DNA from: Rehmannia glutinosa
Taxonomy: Eukaryota; Streptophyta; Magnoliopsida; Lamiales; Orobanchaceae
Reading direction: 5' to 3'
Length of the DNA: 64,000 nt
Assembly: GCA_016081115.2 (NCBI GenBank)
Contig: CM071925.1
Coordinates: forward strand, 15,914,441-15,978,440
Part shown: positions 10,782 to 23,094 of the stretch, piece after piece
How the letters are laid out: every line of letters starts with the position of its first letter
How positions within the stretch are numbered: the stretch's first letter is position 1
Notes under the pieces: generated by a model
Seen by the model: the letters and a program-made list of their open reading frames with translations, nothing else
What the model was told of the DNA's origin: nothing
Databases searched by the model: none
Program-made: the position numbers and the translations under genes

Positions 10782-10865
10782 TATTTCGCTCACAAATACA
10801 ATAACATAGGTATTCAAAAACTCGTTAATTTCTAGGAATACCGAGAAGTTGGGAAAACAAGAGAA
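10782..10865 (+). repeat. Dispersed repeat copy 1, right half
   Basis: Continues the repeat cut at 4055: ...CGCTCACAAATAC...GGAATACCGAGAAGTTGGGAAAA, matching 12163-12240. Confidence 0.6.
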
Positions 10866-10903
10866 AATATCCCAAATTAAAAAAGCCGTAAAAGATCCTG
10901 AAT

Positions 10904-10912
10904 CTCTCTCTT

Positions 10913-10986
<74 letters not shown>
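10904..10986. repeat. Compound microsatellite (CT)n(CA)n(TA)n
   Basis: CT run about 10904-10944, CA run to about 10967, TA run to 10986, uninterrupted apart from two early variants. Confidence 0.95.
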
Positions 10987-11108
10987 GGAGAATCACTTAT
11001 AAATAGTAGCCACAATTATTCCCCGCCTAAAACACTCTCCCAAAATGGTAAAATATAATTACAACATATAACATTAAATTTGGTAATTCGTGAATTAATC
11101 ATGGAAAA

Positions 11109-11162
<54 letters not shown>
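11109..11162. repeat. Compound microsatellite (CT)n(TA)n
   Basis: CT run 11109-11145 passing directly into TA to 11162. Same order of motifs as the array 200 bases upstream, without the CA block. Confidence 0.95.
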
Positions 11163-12104
11163 ATAAAAAACATTATTTAAAAAATAGATTTCCAAATCTG
11201 TGTTTATACTGCATTAATTATTATATTTGTCTTTTTTTTCCTTTAAAATTTAATAACTTTCTCGTTTTTGATCCATATTAGGTATATAATATATATCAAA
11301 TTAATCGCCTTTTAGTTTGACACTCATATTTCATATATAAAATTAAAAACAAATATAAAAATCAAAAAAAAAATATAAACATATTTCTTTAAGATTTTAT
11401 TTTATAATGGACTTTAAAAATCATGCATTCAGATATATTAATGTAGTTTTGGCTATTTGTATTATATGTAACACATTTTCATAATTATATAGAATTATAT
11501 TTGAGTTGATTGCATTCAATAAACAAATAATTATTTTAATTGCATCTCAATTTACATCTACGAATAATTGTCAGAAATAAAATTACATCCAACTTTACTA
11601 TTACAACTTTAAAAAAAAAAGATATGACACCAATCTTCACACTTATTAAGGATCTAAATATGACTAAAATGTAATGGACAATGAAGTTGTGCCTTGTGCA
11701 GTTTATGAAATATCAGTTTACGAAGATCAAATACAAATACATTGTCTTGAATGTAATTTTCATGATTCTGAAGTATGATTTTTTTCTCTTTTGAATTCAT
11801 TAATAAAAATATATTAAATATTATTTCCCGCATATTATCTGATGCTATTATAAATTATCACAATGCAGGGAGATAAAACTAATATAATTATTAGAAAATT
11901 ACACATGTCACATTACGAAATAGAGACATCGTATATATATGGCTCATGCATTGCACGAGAGTCTCATCTAGTTAAAAAAATAAAAGAGTATCACAAAATA
12001 AATAAACAACATAAATTAATTGACATTCATATATATCTTCTACAGGCACTACGTCATCGTTGTTAAGAAGGAAGTGACGTTGATACCAACTAATGCGGCG
12101 TAAG
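11163..12104. other. AT-rich spacer
   Basis: No coding potential or structure that I recognise; a few open frames of up to about 67 codons look random in composition. Confidence 0.6.
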
Positions 12105-12240
12105 CGTCAGATGAGAAACATTGACATGGAAGAATGAAACAACCTTCCGTAATCTATTGATTCGTTCACGAATACCAGATTATAGGCATCAAAATCTCGT
12201 TGATTCCTAAGAATACCGAGAAGTTGGGAAAATAAGTGAA
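12105..12240 (+). repeat. Dispersed repeat copy 2, uninterrupted
   Basis: GATGAGAAACATTGACATGGAAGAATG...GAATACCGAGAAGTTGGGAAAA. It is the empty-site counterpart of the locus into which the Copia element inserted. Family unknown to me. Confidence 0.6.
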
Positions 12241-12400
12241 AATTATCTCTCTCATCTTTAATAATTATTTCACCACCTTTTGCAAAGCCCTAATACATAT
12301 AATATATAGGAAATATAATCTCTAATTAAAAATCATAAAAAAACCCAAAATATAAACAAGATAAAAGAGAATCACAAAATAAAATTCTAATAATTAATAC

Positions 12401-12998
12401 TGGTTGGCACTAGAATATCCGTCGTCCAATAAAATCTCGCTCCGCTATGAGACTGACCTGAGAACCTGCAAAACCACTATTAGAAGGGGGATCGAAAAGG
12501 TTTTTCGGTGTACCCGCTCCGACGCAATTCAAGATCACTCTAGAGAGATAAAATATGAAATAGCACAGTATATCGAAAAGTGTATTGAGAGTGTAACTGC
12601 GGCGTACCTTGTTTGTGATCTATTTATAGGTTTGGGAATTAGGGTTGCGTAGGCATCAAACCATACTAAAAACCCTAATTAACACACAGACCTAAGTTAA
12701 TCATCTGTATTGGGCAGCAAACCTATTAGGCCCAAGAGATAGGTAGGTCCTTAAGTTGGTCCATTTAAGGGTTCAGCCCAATAGGTCGGCAGGCCCTTAG
12801 GTTGGCCCAATCGAGGGTCCAGCCCAATAATTCGGCCTATTAGGTCCAGAGCTCTGGCCTTGTCACATTAATTCCAACTCCATTGTAGGCCCAAGTCCAA
12901 ACCTCTATTTCCAGAGGTCGGCCCAATCCAAACTTACCATTAACTCAGGTCTTTCATCAAGCCCATATAGACAGGTCGGTCTAAATAGGCCTCCATCA
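12401..12998 (-). repeat. 3' LTR of the Tat-like element
   Basis: 598 bp, plus-strand ends TGGTTGGCACTAG...GGCCTCCATCA. At the inner 13 bases it differs from the other LTR only by transitions. TATA box TATAAATAG on the minus strand at about 12619-12628. Rich in AGGCCCAA/AGGTCGG words. Confidence 0.88.
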
Positions 12999-13013
12999 AT
13001 CAGTCCCCCCAAT
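12999..13013 (-). other. Polypurine tract of the Tat-like element
   Basis: Minus strand ATTGGGGGGACTGAT directly before the LTR start TGATGG. Confidence 0.75.
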
Positions 13014-13114
13014 TATGTCCTGAAGTAATTTGCCTACTTCGGAAATAATTGTCTCGTTATTGATTCGACCGACCTCTGAACTTCCCATATATTCCGACGA
13101 GCTCCCTCACAAGT

Positions 13115-13425
13115 TTATTCTCCCGATCTCAAACCAGGTCCTCAAAGCCTCCAAAGTTTGCCAATCCCGATCTGAACTAGGGTTTCACATCATTCAAAAT
13201 ATAACAAGACTGATCTAAATTAGGGTTTTCCACCCTTCAATATTTAACTAGACCGATCTAAATCAGGTCTGTAAATTCTTCAAAATTTGACTAGACCGAT
13301 CTAAATCAGGTCTATGAATCCTTCAAGATTAACCGAGCCGATCTAAATTAGGTCTGTAAATCTTTCGAGATTTTACTGGATTGATCTAAATTAGGTTTTC
13401 TAAACCCTAGTTATTTTCCCGCCCA
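13115..13425 (+). repeat. 43 bp tandem array upstream of the antisense promoter
   Basis: The core GATCT(A/G)AA recurs at 13125, 13169, 13212, 13255, 13298, 13340 and 13383, spacing 42-44 bp. Each unit carries (C/T)(C/T)GATCTAAAT(T/C)AGG followed by a TTCAA-containing linker. About seven units, diverging toward both ends. Confidence 0.85.
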
Positions 13426-13548
13426 TTTCAGTCACAAGGACGTCTTTTCAACTGACAAGACATCCTTTCATCTTCCCGAGGTCACTTTTTTAATCGTAAG
13501 ATGAGATTTGAATCAAAGGCCTTGATTATCTTCCCCTCCCATTTCCTT

Positions 13549-13558
13549 TTATAAAAGG
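13549..13558 (+). promoter_or_regulatory. TATA box of the antisense gene
   Basis: TTATAAAAGG about 220 bases upstream of the ATG at 13773, on the strand opposite to gag-pol. The C/T-rich stretch from 13600 to 13770 looks like a plant 5' leader. Confidence 0.65.
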
Positions 13559-13861
13559 CACATAGGAAGGAGGGGACCATTTCATTTTTAGCAAACACTC
13601 CCCTCTTCCTCCCCAAGGCGATTTCTGACGTCTTCAAAGGCGAATTCCGGCGAGCTTCCAGCACCCTTCCGTCTTTCTCCTCTTCCATTTCTTTTCCCTA
13701 GGTACATCTTTTATCCCTTCCTTTTTTTCTCTCTTTTTCCTTTTATTTTATACTCGTTTTTTTTCTTAAGTAATGGCCTCCTCCTCAACCAATTCCGATC
13801 CCCATATGACCGATCTAGTTAGATGGTCAGGAGAACTAGATATTACCCGCCTTAGGGAAAC

Positions 13862-16103
13862 TGTAACGCCTCGATAATTTTGAACTATAAAATATGTGCA
13901 AATATTCATTTTATGTATATTTTTTTTTCCACAAGAGACATGAGAAAGACAACTCATTATAACGAGCCATTTAATATTTCAAAAAGAACAATAATTATAG
14001 TGGAAATAGTCGCATAAAATAATTTGAATAAAATTTGACATCTATATATAATTCTAACAGACCACTTGACAGTGAAAGACTTTGAAAAATACCGCGTTCA
14101 TACTTTTATTTATAAGAGAAAATAGGTCTGTTAATATATTTCATTTAAACTTCAATAGCAACACCGGAAAGAAATTATAAAGTGTAGAAAATTCATATAT
14201 TCATTTATTTATAAGAAATTCGCACATTTACTAAAAATATCCCTTTTTATCTATTTGCATAAATAAACTTAGAAAATCATAGTAATTAATTATTTAAAAA
14301 CAAAAAGGGCATTACTCCAATAGTTTCATAGGCCACCCATTATCCACCGCCAATAACCATCGCCGACTCCTTAACCTGAAAAATCTGATTATATATGTGG
14401 GGTGAGCAACACAGCTCAGTGGAGTATAAATTGTCCAAGCTAAATACACAGATATCTCACATAGACATGCAAATACAATCCAATAGGACATAGCATAGAT
14501 CTTTTGAAAAACCGTAGACATAGACATGGGTGCACTGCAGGGGTTACACCTGAGGGATACATCGACCCCGGACCTCTTGAGTCCGTGGCTCAATAGTGCC
14601 TAAGCAACTGTACTACACATTCATGCAAAATAATCTAAGCATTTAATAAGGACAATAAAGTTTAGAAAACAAATCCCACCTCGAAACTTTGCTTGAAAAA
14701 TAGTAGAATGATTTGATGCAATATCCCTATTGAACTTCAGAGCTCGCCGTCCTCGTCGCCTAACATGGAAATATATACTTCTTAGTCCTAGAAGTCAAAA
14801 CTTAAGCATTAACCTCGATATCGGAAGCACTAAAATAACACTAGTGGAAGCTCACAGTATTTTCCTAATGTTTAGGGTTCAACTTGGTAGGTTTGAACAA
14901 TACTAAATCTCTGCGCAGTTGGGATCGAATAATATTTTCTCATAAACCTTTTACTGTAATTATTCAATATTTTTACAGTAGATAATAGATTCAAAAATCG
15001 ATATCATATAAACATTTCACGAAGATTGGAAAGGTTTAGCTATGAGTTTTGAATTTGTGAAACTGAAATTGCTGTAACACAAAATCCTGCACAACTATGG
15101 AAGAAAAATCATATATAAATAAATATAGTACTATAGGATCTGAAATGTTAACTACGTATAATATACATACCATAGTATTACATATCCAAAAATCATAATA
15201 TTTAAAATTCATTAACTTTAGGTTTTGAATTCCATAAACTGAATCTTTTGTCATTGATAAAACTGTAACGTTTTGGAAACTAATTAATATTTAAATAAAT
15301 ATAAGTTAGAATAATCCGATATTTTGCCACATGGTAGTATACATTAAAATCAATAACATATCCACAATTCAGATATTTTGAAGGTCAGTATACATGGTTT
15401 CTAGAATTTATAAATCAGAAACAGAGTATATTCAAGATTTGGAAAGCGTGAATACGAATTTTATATAAAATAAAATACAATTCAAAAGTATATGAAATTT
15501 TAAATTAATATTGTAAACATATGATAACATAACATATTAAAAGTTCAAGAAGTTTTGATATGTATAAGTAGGTTTGTTTTTTGGATTTTCGAAAACAAAA
15601 ATAGGGAATAACATAAATTCTGGCATTTTAGTTTGAAAATTACATAACTACAAAAGTACTTATCGGATTAGTATGAAATTTTAACCGTATGATAAAAACG
15701 TCATGAAGAATGACATATTAAAATTTCATAAAATTATCAACGGTATAGGTTGAGTTTCAAAATTTATAAGAAAATTACCTTAGGAGTTGAGAATGAAATA
15801 GGGAAGGCAATTGAGGGATCGTGACATTGAAGAGAAACTTCGTCGAGGTTGTATGGTAGACGATGGGGCTGTGGTGGCACAGAGAAAGAGATGGAACGTG
15901 TTTTCTTTTGGTTCTCTCTAATGTGGTAAGATAAAACCCTAATAATGAAAGACTCCTAATATAATTACCCTAACTAGTTTCCCAAGCACTTTAGGATTCC
16001 TCATGGGCCCTATAATTGGATAATAAATCCAATAATAATAATAATTCACTAATGGGCCATCTAACTAATTAAATACACTTCTTCTTTTTTCCCGGGTGTT
16101 ACA
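13862..16103 (-). repeat. 3' LTR of the nested Tekay-like element
   Basis: 2242 bp. Differs from the other copy by scattered substitutions and small indels. An open frame of about 90 codons at 14312-14593 recurs at 19035-19295; I see no family match, and it is probably chance. Confidence 0.9.
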
Positions 16104-16122
16104 AACTCCCCTTCTTAAAAAA
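16104..16122 (-). other. Polypurine tract of the nested element
   Basis: Minus strand ...TTTAAGAAGGGGAGTT abutting the LTR start. Just upstream is AAATTTCGAGGACGAAAG, the characteristic end of Tekay/Del polyproteins. Confidence 0.8.
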
Positions 16123-18543
16123 ACTTTCGTCCTCGAAATTTAATCAACTTAATTCAAACTCTAATAACGTCTAAATATCTTGCTAGAATCTCATCCTTTC
16201 ATTCTCAAATTGCCTCGTCCTGGCCATCTCAACTATTGTTATAAGAAAAATCCACTAAAAGTAAATATGCCTCCAAATTATTCAAAAAATTCCGAAATAC
16301 GTCTATATATGTTATAGCCCACTAAAATTTAATCTTATTCCCCTATATTGTTGCAAGTTTATCCAAACATTCAAAGTTAACTAGTATCTCTCTGATAGTC
16401 TCGCTATTTCTCTTGTGTACAATTGAACGAATTGCTCTAAACCATTTGTCACCTGTAAAAGTGTAGATTTGGTCAATCGATCAAAAATATTCCATCTCGT
16501 GATTTCTTAGTTGGTCGCGACTAACTTACAACAAAGTCAATATTTATATGCTTTCAACTTTCATTCGAGGATATCATGTGTCTTAACAAATATCTTTACA
16601 GTCGTTGGTGTTTGATCATAACTTGTTGGCGTGTCATGCATCTATCCATAAAGTTCCGATATTTCTTATCATTTCCTCCACCAAAAATACATTTCCTATA
16701 TCTCGATAAATCTTTGTAACTCCTAGGTGAACGGTGTACAATATACAATGTACTTAACCTAATATCACAGTTTTTCCTTAAGTACAACCAAAATTCCATT
16801 GTAGGCTAATACACCATTAGCAAATATAACAAATTCGTTGAGGTCTTCAATTAGATCATGGTTTCACATCTTTCCTAAAACTCATATGTCACTTGTGTCT
16901 TATAAATCTTATCTCTAAGTACAAGTCGTTTATCATTGTTGCAGTAATTGATTTCAATCCACTAAAAGGTGTTACACTCGATTATCAACTTAGCAAACTC
17001 TCTCACCAAGTATTCGTATTCTACTCGTAAACTGGTCATTCCTTATTTAACTTCTTAGAAATTCTCCACACACTTCTTCATCCACTGAAACTTCACATTT
17101 TCTTGTCACTCTAGTCCTTGGTGTTGAACTCTTAACTATACTCTATTGATTAATAACTTCAACTTTAACCAGGTCAACTTATATTCCTCATATGGTAACA
17201 ATCTGACCAAAATATATTACATAGCCTAACCATAATTTAAATTCTTATTGAACTTTAGTTGGTGATACGTGACCTCAAATTGATCCTTAATAAGACACTA
17301 GTTACTTTAAATAATCAAACGAATCATTTATCCTTAGCAACGGGTACTTATTTTGTAATCGAATAAATCCTTCATGTAGTCAATATACTCCATATATCCA
17401 TCGTATCTTAACAAACATGATTGGCTCTCGTCATGGTGATACTCTAAGTCGGATAAGTCCTTTAACCAATAATTCTTGTAATTGCATACTCTAATTCCTT
17501 CAACGTCATCCTATGGGTGAATTTGATACGGTGCTGCCCCAAGTAAAAGTCAATAATGGATTCTATTTCTCTACCTAGTGGACTCCCAAATAAAAGTTTC
17601 TAAAAATATATTTCATAGCCTCGAATGATTAGCACATTGACCATTATCAAATCAAAATATTGCTGGCGTACATCAATATCCAATTACCTCAGACAATCTC
17701 TTTCCTTAAACTTTCCCTTCTTTCCTGACATAATTCGAAGTACTGCACTAGCCTTTGTTCCATAGAAAAATAAACTCATGCATTGAAATATTATCTCCTT
17801 ATGTATTTTATTGACTCTTATGAAGTTAGTACATGCTTAAGATCACTTCAAAATCTCTCATTCTATAACATATAAATCCAATTCTAAATCCTTTCCATTA
17901 ACCTAGTTTCATGATTTTAGACATCCGAACAAGAATTAGTGTCTTTTCCAATTGCTATACTAACATCATAACCATCTCCAAGTATCATCATTAACTCTTA
18001 AAAAAAACGAACATGGCGTGAATCATGAATATTCAACTCGAAGCCACTAAAGTCTATCCATTATCTATGTTGCTAGTAATCTACTCATAGTCAATCCTGA
18101 CACTCTCGACCGCTTATAAATTTGTAATGAATCTCATGTATTCTATCACAGGGGTCCTCTTCCAAATCCTCTAGAGTTTATATTATCCTTTCCATATTCA
18201 CATACAGTGTGTCAAAACCTCGTAGTCAATAGCTCTATGGTACATGTGTATTGCATCAATAGATAAAGTAAATCATTTGTTTTTCTTTCACAATAGAAAT
18301 CATGTAATTTGTCAGTAGAAGTAGCAATAGCAGTAGCAGTAGCAATGGCAGTAGCAGTAGAAATAGCAATATAACTTTTGAAAATTTAACTTCGTACCTT
18401 GGCTTTGGAGTTGGCGTGGCATAGCGGTGATGGATTCGTAGCTCTTTTCGTTTATTTAAAAAAAAACATACTTATTCATTTATCAGAGTACACACACGAA
18501 AACTACATGTATTTTTTTTGCAAGTCTACAGGAAGGTAGACCT
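16123..18543 (-). other. Decayed interior of the nested element
   Basis: About 2.4 kb with stops in all frames. Short stretches on the minus strand look like worn RT/integrase-region sequence, but I cannot align any domain with confidence. More than half of a normal Tekay interior must be missing. Confidence 0.6.
18309..18372. repeat. Short tandem repeat (AGCAGT/AGCAAT)n
   Basis: About ten hexamer units of AGTAGC/AATAGC in the leader near the PBS of the nested element. Confidence 0.8.
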
Positions 18544-18555
18544 GCTCTGACACCA
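18544..18555 (-). other. Primer binding site of the nested element
   Basis: Minus strand TGGTGTCAGAGC, one base different from the plant iMet primer site, two bases from the LTR edge. Confidence 0.85.
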
Positions 18556-18557
18556 CC

Positions 18558-20804
18558 TGTAACGCCCCGGAAATTTTGAACTATAAAATGTGTGCAAATA
18601 TTCATTTTACCGTATATATTTTTTTTTTTTCCACAGGAGACATGAGAAAGACAACTCATTATAGTGAGCCATTTAATTTTTCAAAAAGAATAATAATTAT
18701 AGTGGAAATAGTTGCATAAAATAATTTGAATAAAATTTGACATCTATATATAATTCTAACAGACCACTTGACAGTGTAAGACTTTGAAAAATACCGCGTT
18801 CATACTTTTATTTATAAGAGAAAATAGGCCTGTTAATATATTTCATTTAAACTTCAATAGCAACAGCGGAAAGAAATTATAAAGTGTAGAAAATTCATAT
18901 ATTCATTTATTTATAAGAAATTCGCACATTTACTAAAAATATCCCTTTTTATCTATTTGCATAAATAAACTTAGAAAATCGTAGTAATTCATTATTTAAA
19001 AATAAAAAGGGCATTACTCCAATAGTTTCATAGGTCACCCATTATCCACCGCCAATAACCATCGCCGACTCCTTAACCTGAAAAATCTGATTATATATGT
19101 GGGGTGAGCAACACAGCTCAGTGGAGTATAAATTGTCCAAGCTAAATACACAGATATCTCACATAGACATACAAATACAATCCAATAGGACATAGCATAG
19201 ATCTTTTGAAAAACCGTAGACATAGACATGGGTGCACTGCAGGGGTTCCACCTGAGGGATACATCGACCCCGGACCTCTTGAGTCCCTGGCTCAATAGTG
19301 CCTAAGCAACTGTACTACACATTCATGCAGAATAATATAAGCATTTAACAAGGACAATAAAGTTTAGAAAACAAACCCCACCTCGAAACTTTGCTTGAAA
19401 AATAGTAGAATGATTTGATGCAATATCCCTATTGAACTTCAGAGCTCGCCGTCCTCGTCGCCTAACATGGAAATATATACTTCTTAGTCCTAGAAGTCAA
19501 AACTTAAGCATTAACCTCGATATCGGAAGCACTAAAATAACACTCGTGGAAGCTCACGGTATTTTCCTAAGGTTTAGGGTTCAACTTGGTAGGTTTGAAC
19601 AATACTAAATCTCTGCGCAGTTGGGATCGAATAATATTTTCTCATAAACCGTTTACTATAATTATTCAATATTTTTACAGTAGATAATAGATTCAAAAAT
19701 AGATATCATATAAATATTTCACGAAGATTCGAAAGGTTTAGCTATGAGTTTTGAATTTGTAAAACTGAAATTGCTGTAACACAAAATCTTGCACAACTAT
19801 GGAAGAAAAATCATATATAAATAAATATAGTACTATAGGATCTAGAATTTTAACTACGTATAATATACATACCATATTATTACATATCCAAAAATCATAA
19901 TATTTAAAATTCATTAACTTTAGGTTTTGAATTCCATAAACTGAATCTTTTGTCATTGTTAAAACTGTAATGTTTTGGAAACTAATTAATATTTAAATAA
20001 ATATAAGTTGGAATAATCCGATATTTTGCCACACGGTAGGATACATTAAAATACATAACATATCCAAAATTCAGATATTTTAAAGGTCGGTATACATGGT
20101 TTCTGAAATTTATAAATCAGAAACAGAGTATATTCAAGATTTGGAAAGCGTGAATACGAATTTTATATAAAATAAAATACAATTCAAATGTATATGAAAT
20201 TTTAACTTAATATTTTAAACATATGATAATATAACATATTAAAAGTTCACGAAGTTTTGATATGTATAAGTAGGTTTTTGTTTTGGATTTTCGAAAACAA
20301 AAATAGGGAATAACATAAATTTTGGCATCTTAGTTTGAAAATTACATAACTACAAAAGTACTTATCGGATTAGTATGAAATGTTAACCGTATGATAAAAA
20401 CGTCACAAAGAATGACATATTAAAATTTCATAAAATTATGAACGGTATAGGTTGAGTTTAAAAATTTATAAGAAAATTACCTTAGGAGTTGAGAATGAAA
20501 TAGGGAAGGCAATTGAGGGATCGTGACGTTGAAGAGAAACTTCGTCGAGGTTGTATGATAGACGATGGGGCTGTGGTGGCGCAGAGAAAGAGCTGGAACG
20601 TGTTTTCTTTTGGTTCTCTCTAATGTGGTAAGATAAAACCCTAATAATGAAAGGCTCCTAATATAATTACCCTAACTAGTTTCCCAAGCACCTTAGGATT
20701 CCTCATGGGCCCTATAATTGGATAATAAATCCAATAATAATAATAATTCACTAATGGGCCATCTAACTAATTAAATACACTTCTTTTTTTTCCCGGGTGT
20801 TACA
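18558..20804 (-). repeat. 5' LTR of the nested Tekay-like element
   Basis: 2247 bp, starting TGTAACGCCCCGG on the plus strand; on the minus strand it reads TGTAACACCCGGG..., a typical Tekay-type start. Confidence 0.9.
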
Positions 20805-23094
20805 GAAACTCATCCCGAACTAACTGATCCCGAAGCCATGGAATCAGATTCATCCTCCGACATCTCCCTCTCCCCCATAGAGGTCAGGAATCCTAACCCT
20901 CTAACCCCTCCCGAGGTGGATCACGGGTTTTCTCACTCGGTAGTAACAACTCAATCTCTTTACAATATCCATAGAAATGCCAGGATTCCACCTCTTTTTA
21001 AGTTAGCTCTCCCGAGCTACACAGACAGACCATACCGACCTCCTCCTCAAGGTCTTACTTTTTTCGTCGGTCAATTAAATGGAGGACTTAGATTTCCTAT
21101 TAATTTATTTTTTTCCGATGTGTCCACTATGTACAAAATTTCCCTCAACCAATTTACCCCGAACTCATTTAGAATTATTGCTGGCTTTCTAATAATCACC
21201 AAATTTTTGTCTATAACTCCCTCGACCGATCTATTTTTTGCACTTTTTCAAGTCAAATCTTCTACCCATAAAAGCTTGTTTTACATTACTGCCCGTAATG
21301 AAACCAACTTTTTGGGAAAATACCCGACCTCCAACAAATTCTGGAAGGATTGGTATTTCTTTATCATCTCGGCCGAGGTTTGGCCTTTTCCCATGAATGG
21401 GTGTGGTCTTTACCACCACAACAAAAACACGATCCCAAAAAATGGCCTCTCGATCTGCAAGACTTAATCCAAAAACTCCCTGCCGTGAAATATGATCTAT
21501 CTAAAATCATTACTCCTTCCTTGCTTCATAAATCGGGAGTGAGTTCCGAGGTCATTTCTCTAGAGAGAGACATCGGTAATACTCTTCTCTTCCTTTTTTG
21601 ACACTTAAATGTTTGTACTTGTTCTCTAATCTTTGTTTTATTGCTGCAGATACGATGTTGTCCCGAGTTGTCGCCCAAAAGGCTGAAGCCCGCAAGAAAG
21701 TGAGTTTTCTAGCCCGAGCTTCTTCTTCACAAACCGGTGAGGCAATTGTGGGCCTCCCTGCAGCTGGGTCCCCATCCCCACAAACCATCCGACCTTCCTC
21801 CGCGGAGGACATATTGCCCGAGCTGGCGGACCCTAGCAGTCGCCCCGTTCCCATTGCTCCTCGACAGGGGTCCTCAGATACCAAGCTCCCACCTTCCAAG
21901 AGAAGCCAGACAGAGACTAGCTCGGGCGAACACAAGCTAATCCGAAGCCCCATAGATACTCCAAACCAAACCTTCTTCACGGGTAATTCCATCCTAAAAA
22001 ATAAGGATCGTCTGCTAGCAGCTTAGTATATTCAAGGGCATTGTCCCTACCCCAACCTAGCTATTTTGGACAAGCTTTTGGGACCCGAGCTGGTTAATTC
22101 ATTTTGTGAAGATTAGGCCCGAGCTCACGTCAAGTTGTCCGCCCTAATTGCTCGAGCCCGAGTGGGCTTTGTTGATCGCACCTTAGTGAAGGAGCTCGAA
22201 GCCCTCAAAAAAGACAACAAGAGGCTAAAAGCTCGGGAGGTCAAGCTGCTGGACAACGTTCGCAAGCTCAAAGAAAAGCTTCTTGGAGCCGAACGATATG
22301 TCACCAACTCTGAGCTAAAAATCAAAGAGTTGGACCAAGAAAATGCTACCCTCAAGGCCGAGATGAAGGATGGGCTGGTACAAGCTCGGGAAGAAGGGAT
22401 TGAGGTCGGTCGACGTGATTTCCTCAAGTCTGATGAAGGCCGAGCTCTAGTTAGCCGCATTCGAAGAAGGTCAAGAGTGCTTCTTGAGTTCTGAAGAGTT
22501 TACTGACATCCTATCCTCAGGGGTGATTCAACAGTACGAGTTTGCCTTTGATCAGGCCGAGCTCCAACTTCGGGAGAAAGGGATATCTGAGTCCCTAAAT
22601 CGGGATGGTCCCCGAGATCTAATGCAAGATCCTGAGGGCTTCGTATTTTCTAAGGTTTCCAATGAAGTCAACCTTTCATCCGACGAAGCTTTCATCAATG
22701 CTCTCAATTATTCAGCCTGATTAACTGACCTCCAAGCTGCTACTGACCAGGCTGCCGCAGACCGAGCTGCTGCTTCCATGGCTTTGGAAGACCTTCCTCC
22801 AGCTCCTAATCCTGAGCTACCTTCCAGTCAGGGGTCCGACCTCTCTGCTGCAAGATCCGATGTGCAATCCGGCAATGAGCCCGAGCTTACCGTTTAAGAC
22901 TATGCTTTAGAAGATCTTATTCTGTGATAGTTTTATGCTTGTCCCATTCTGGGAACCTTTTTGTAATGTTCAGTATTTTGTCAAGTTTTTATTTCTTGTA
23001 ATAGCTTTCGTACCTATCCCGATCAGAGAGCCTTCTTTGATCGTATTTTTTATCGCACCAAGTACTAATGTGGGTTTTAGTTTTTATCATCCTC

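Larger units (their letters stand above)
13862..20804 (-). mobile_element. Nested Gypsy chromovirus (Tekay/Del-like) deletion derivative
   Basis: Plus-strand ends TGTAACGCC...GGTGTTACA, perfect target duplication GAAAC at 13857-13861 and 20805-20809. LTRs are 13862-16103 and 18558-20804, closely similar by eye. The polypurine tract next to the left LTR and the iMet-like PBS next to the right LTR show minus-strand orientation. The interior is only 2454 bp and carries no usable pol frame, so the element is non-autonomous. Confidence 0.9.
13773..22897 (+). pseudogene. Antisense additional gene of the Tat element, interrupted
   Basis: Starts at ATG 13773. After 89 coding bases it is cut by the nested element 13862-20804 and resumes in frame at 20810 once one GAAAC duplication is removed. 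The product resembles the plant 'putative gypsy type transposon domain' (PF04195-like) proteins: a domain with F-V-G-Q-L...G-L-R-F-P-I...F-F-S-D-V around 21060-21120, then an S/P-rich region and a long coiled coil (22135-22480) rich in K/E/L. An intron is clear at 21576-21649 (GTAATA...TTGCTGCAG); its junction keeps the frame. Damage besides the insertion: frameshift near 21380-21390, TAG at 22024-22026 and at about 22114, frameshift near 22465-22490, TGA at 22718-22720. The end of the frame is TAA at 22895-22897. Role in transposition is unknown. Confidence 0.8.

Noticed and set aside
10849..11058. Open frames on both strands with S/L, T/H and Y/I runs
   Set aside because: They are translations of CT, CA and TA microsatellites.
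14312..14593. 93-codon frame repeated at 19035-19295
   Set aside because: Its recurrence only reflects the two LTRs of the nested element; no family resemblance.
21552..21992. 146-codon minus-strand frame
   Set aside because: Shadow of the plus-strand antisense gene, whose codon structure, intron and coiled coil are clear.
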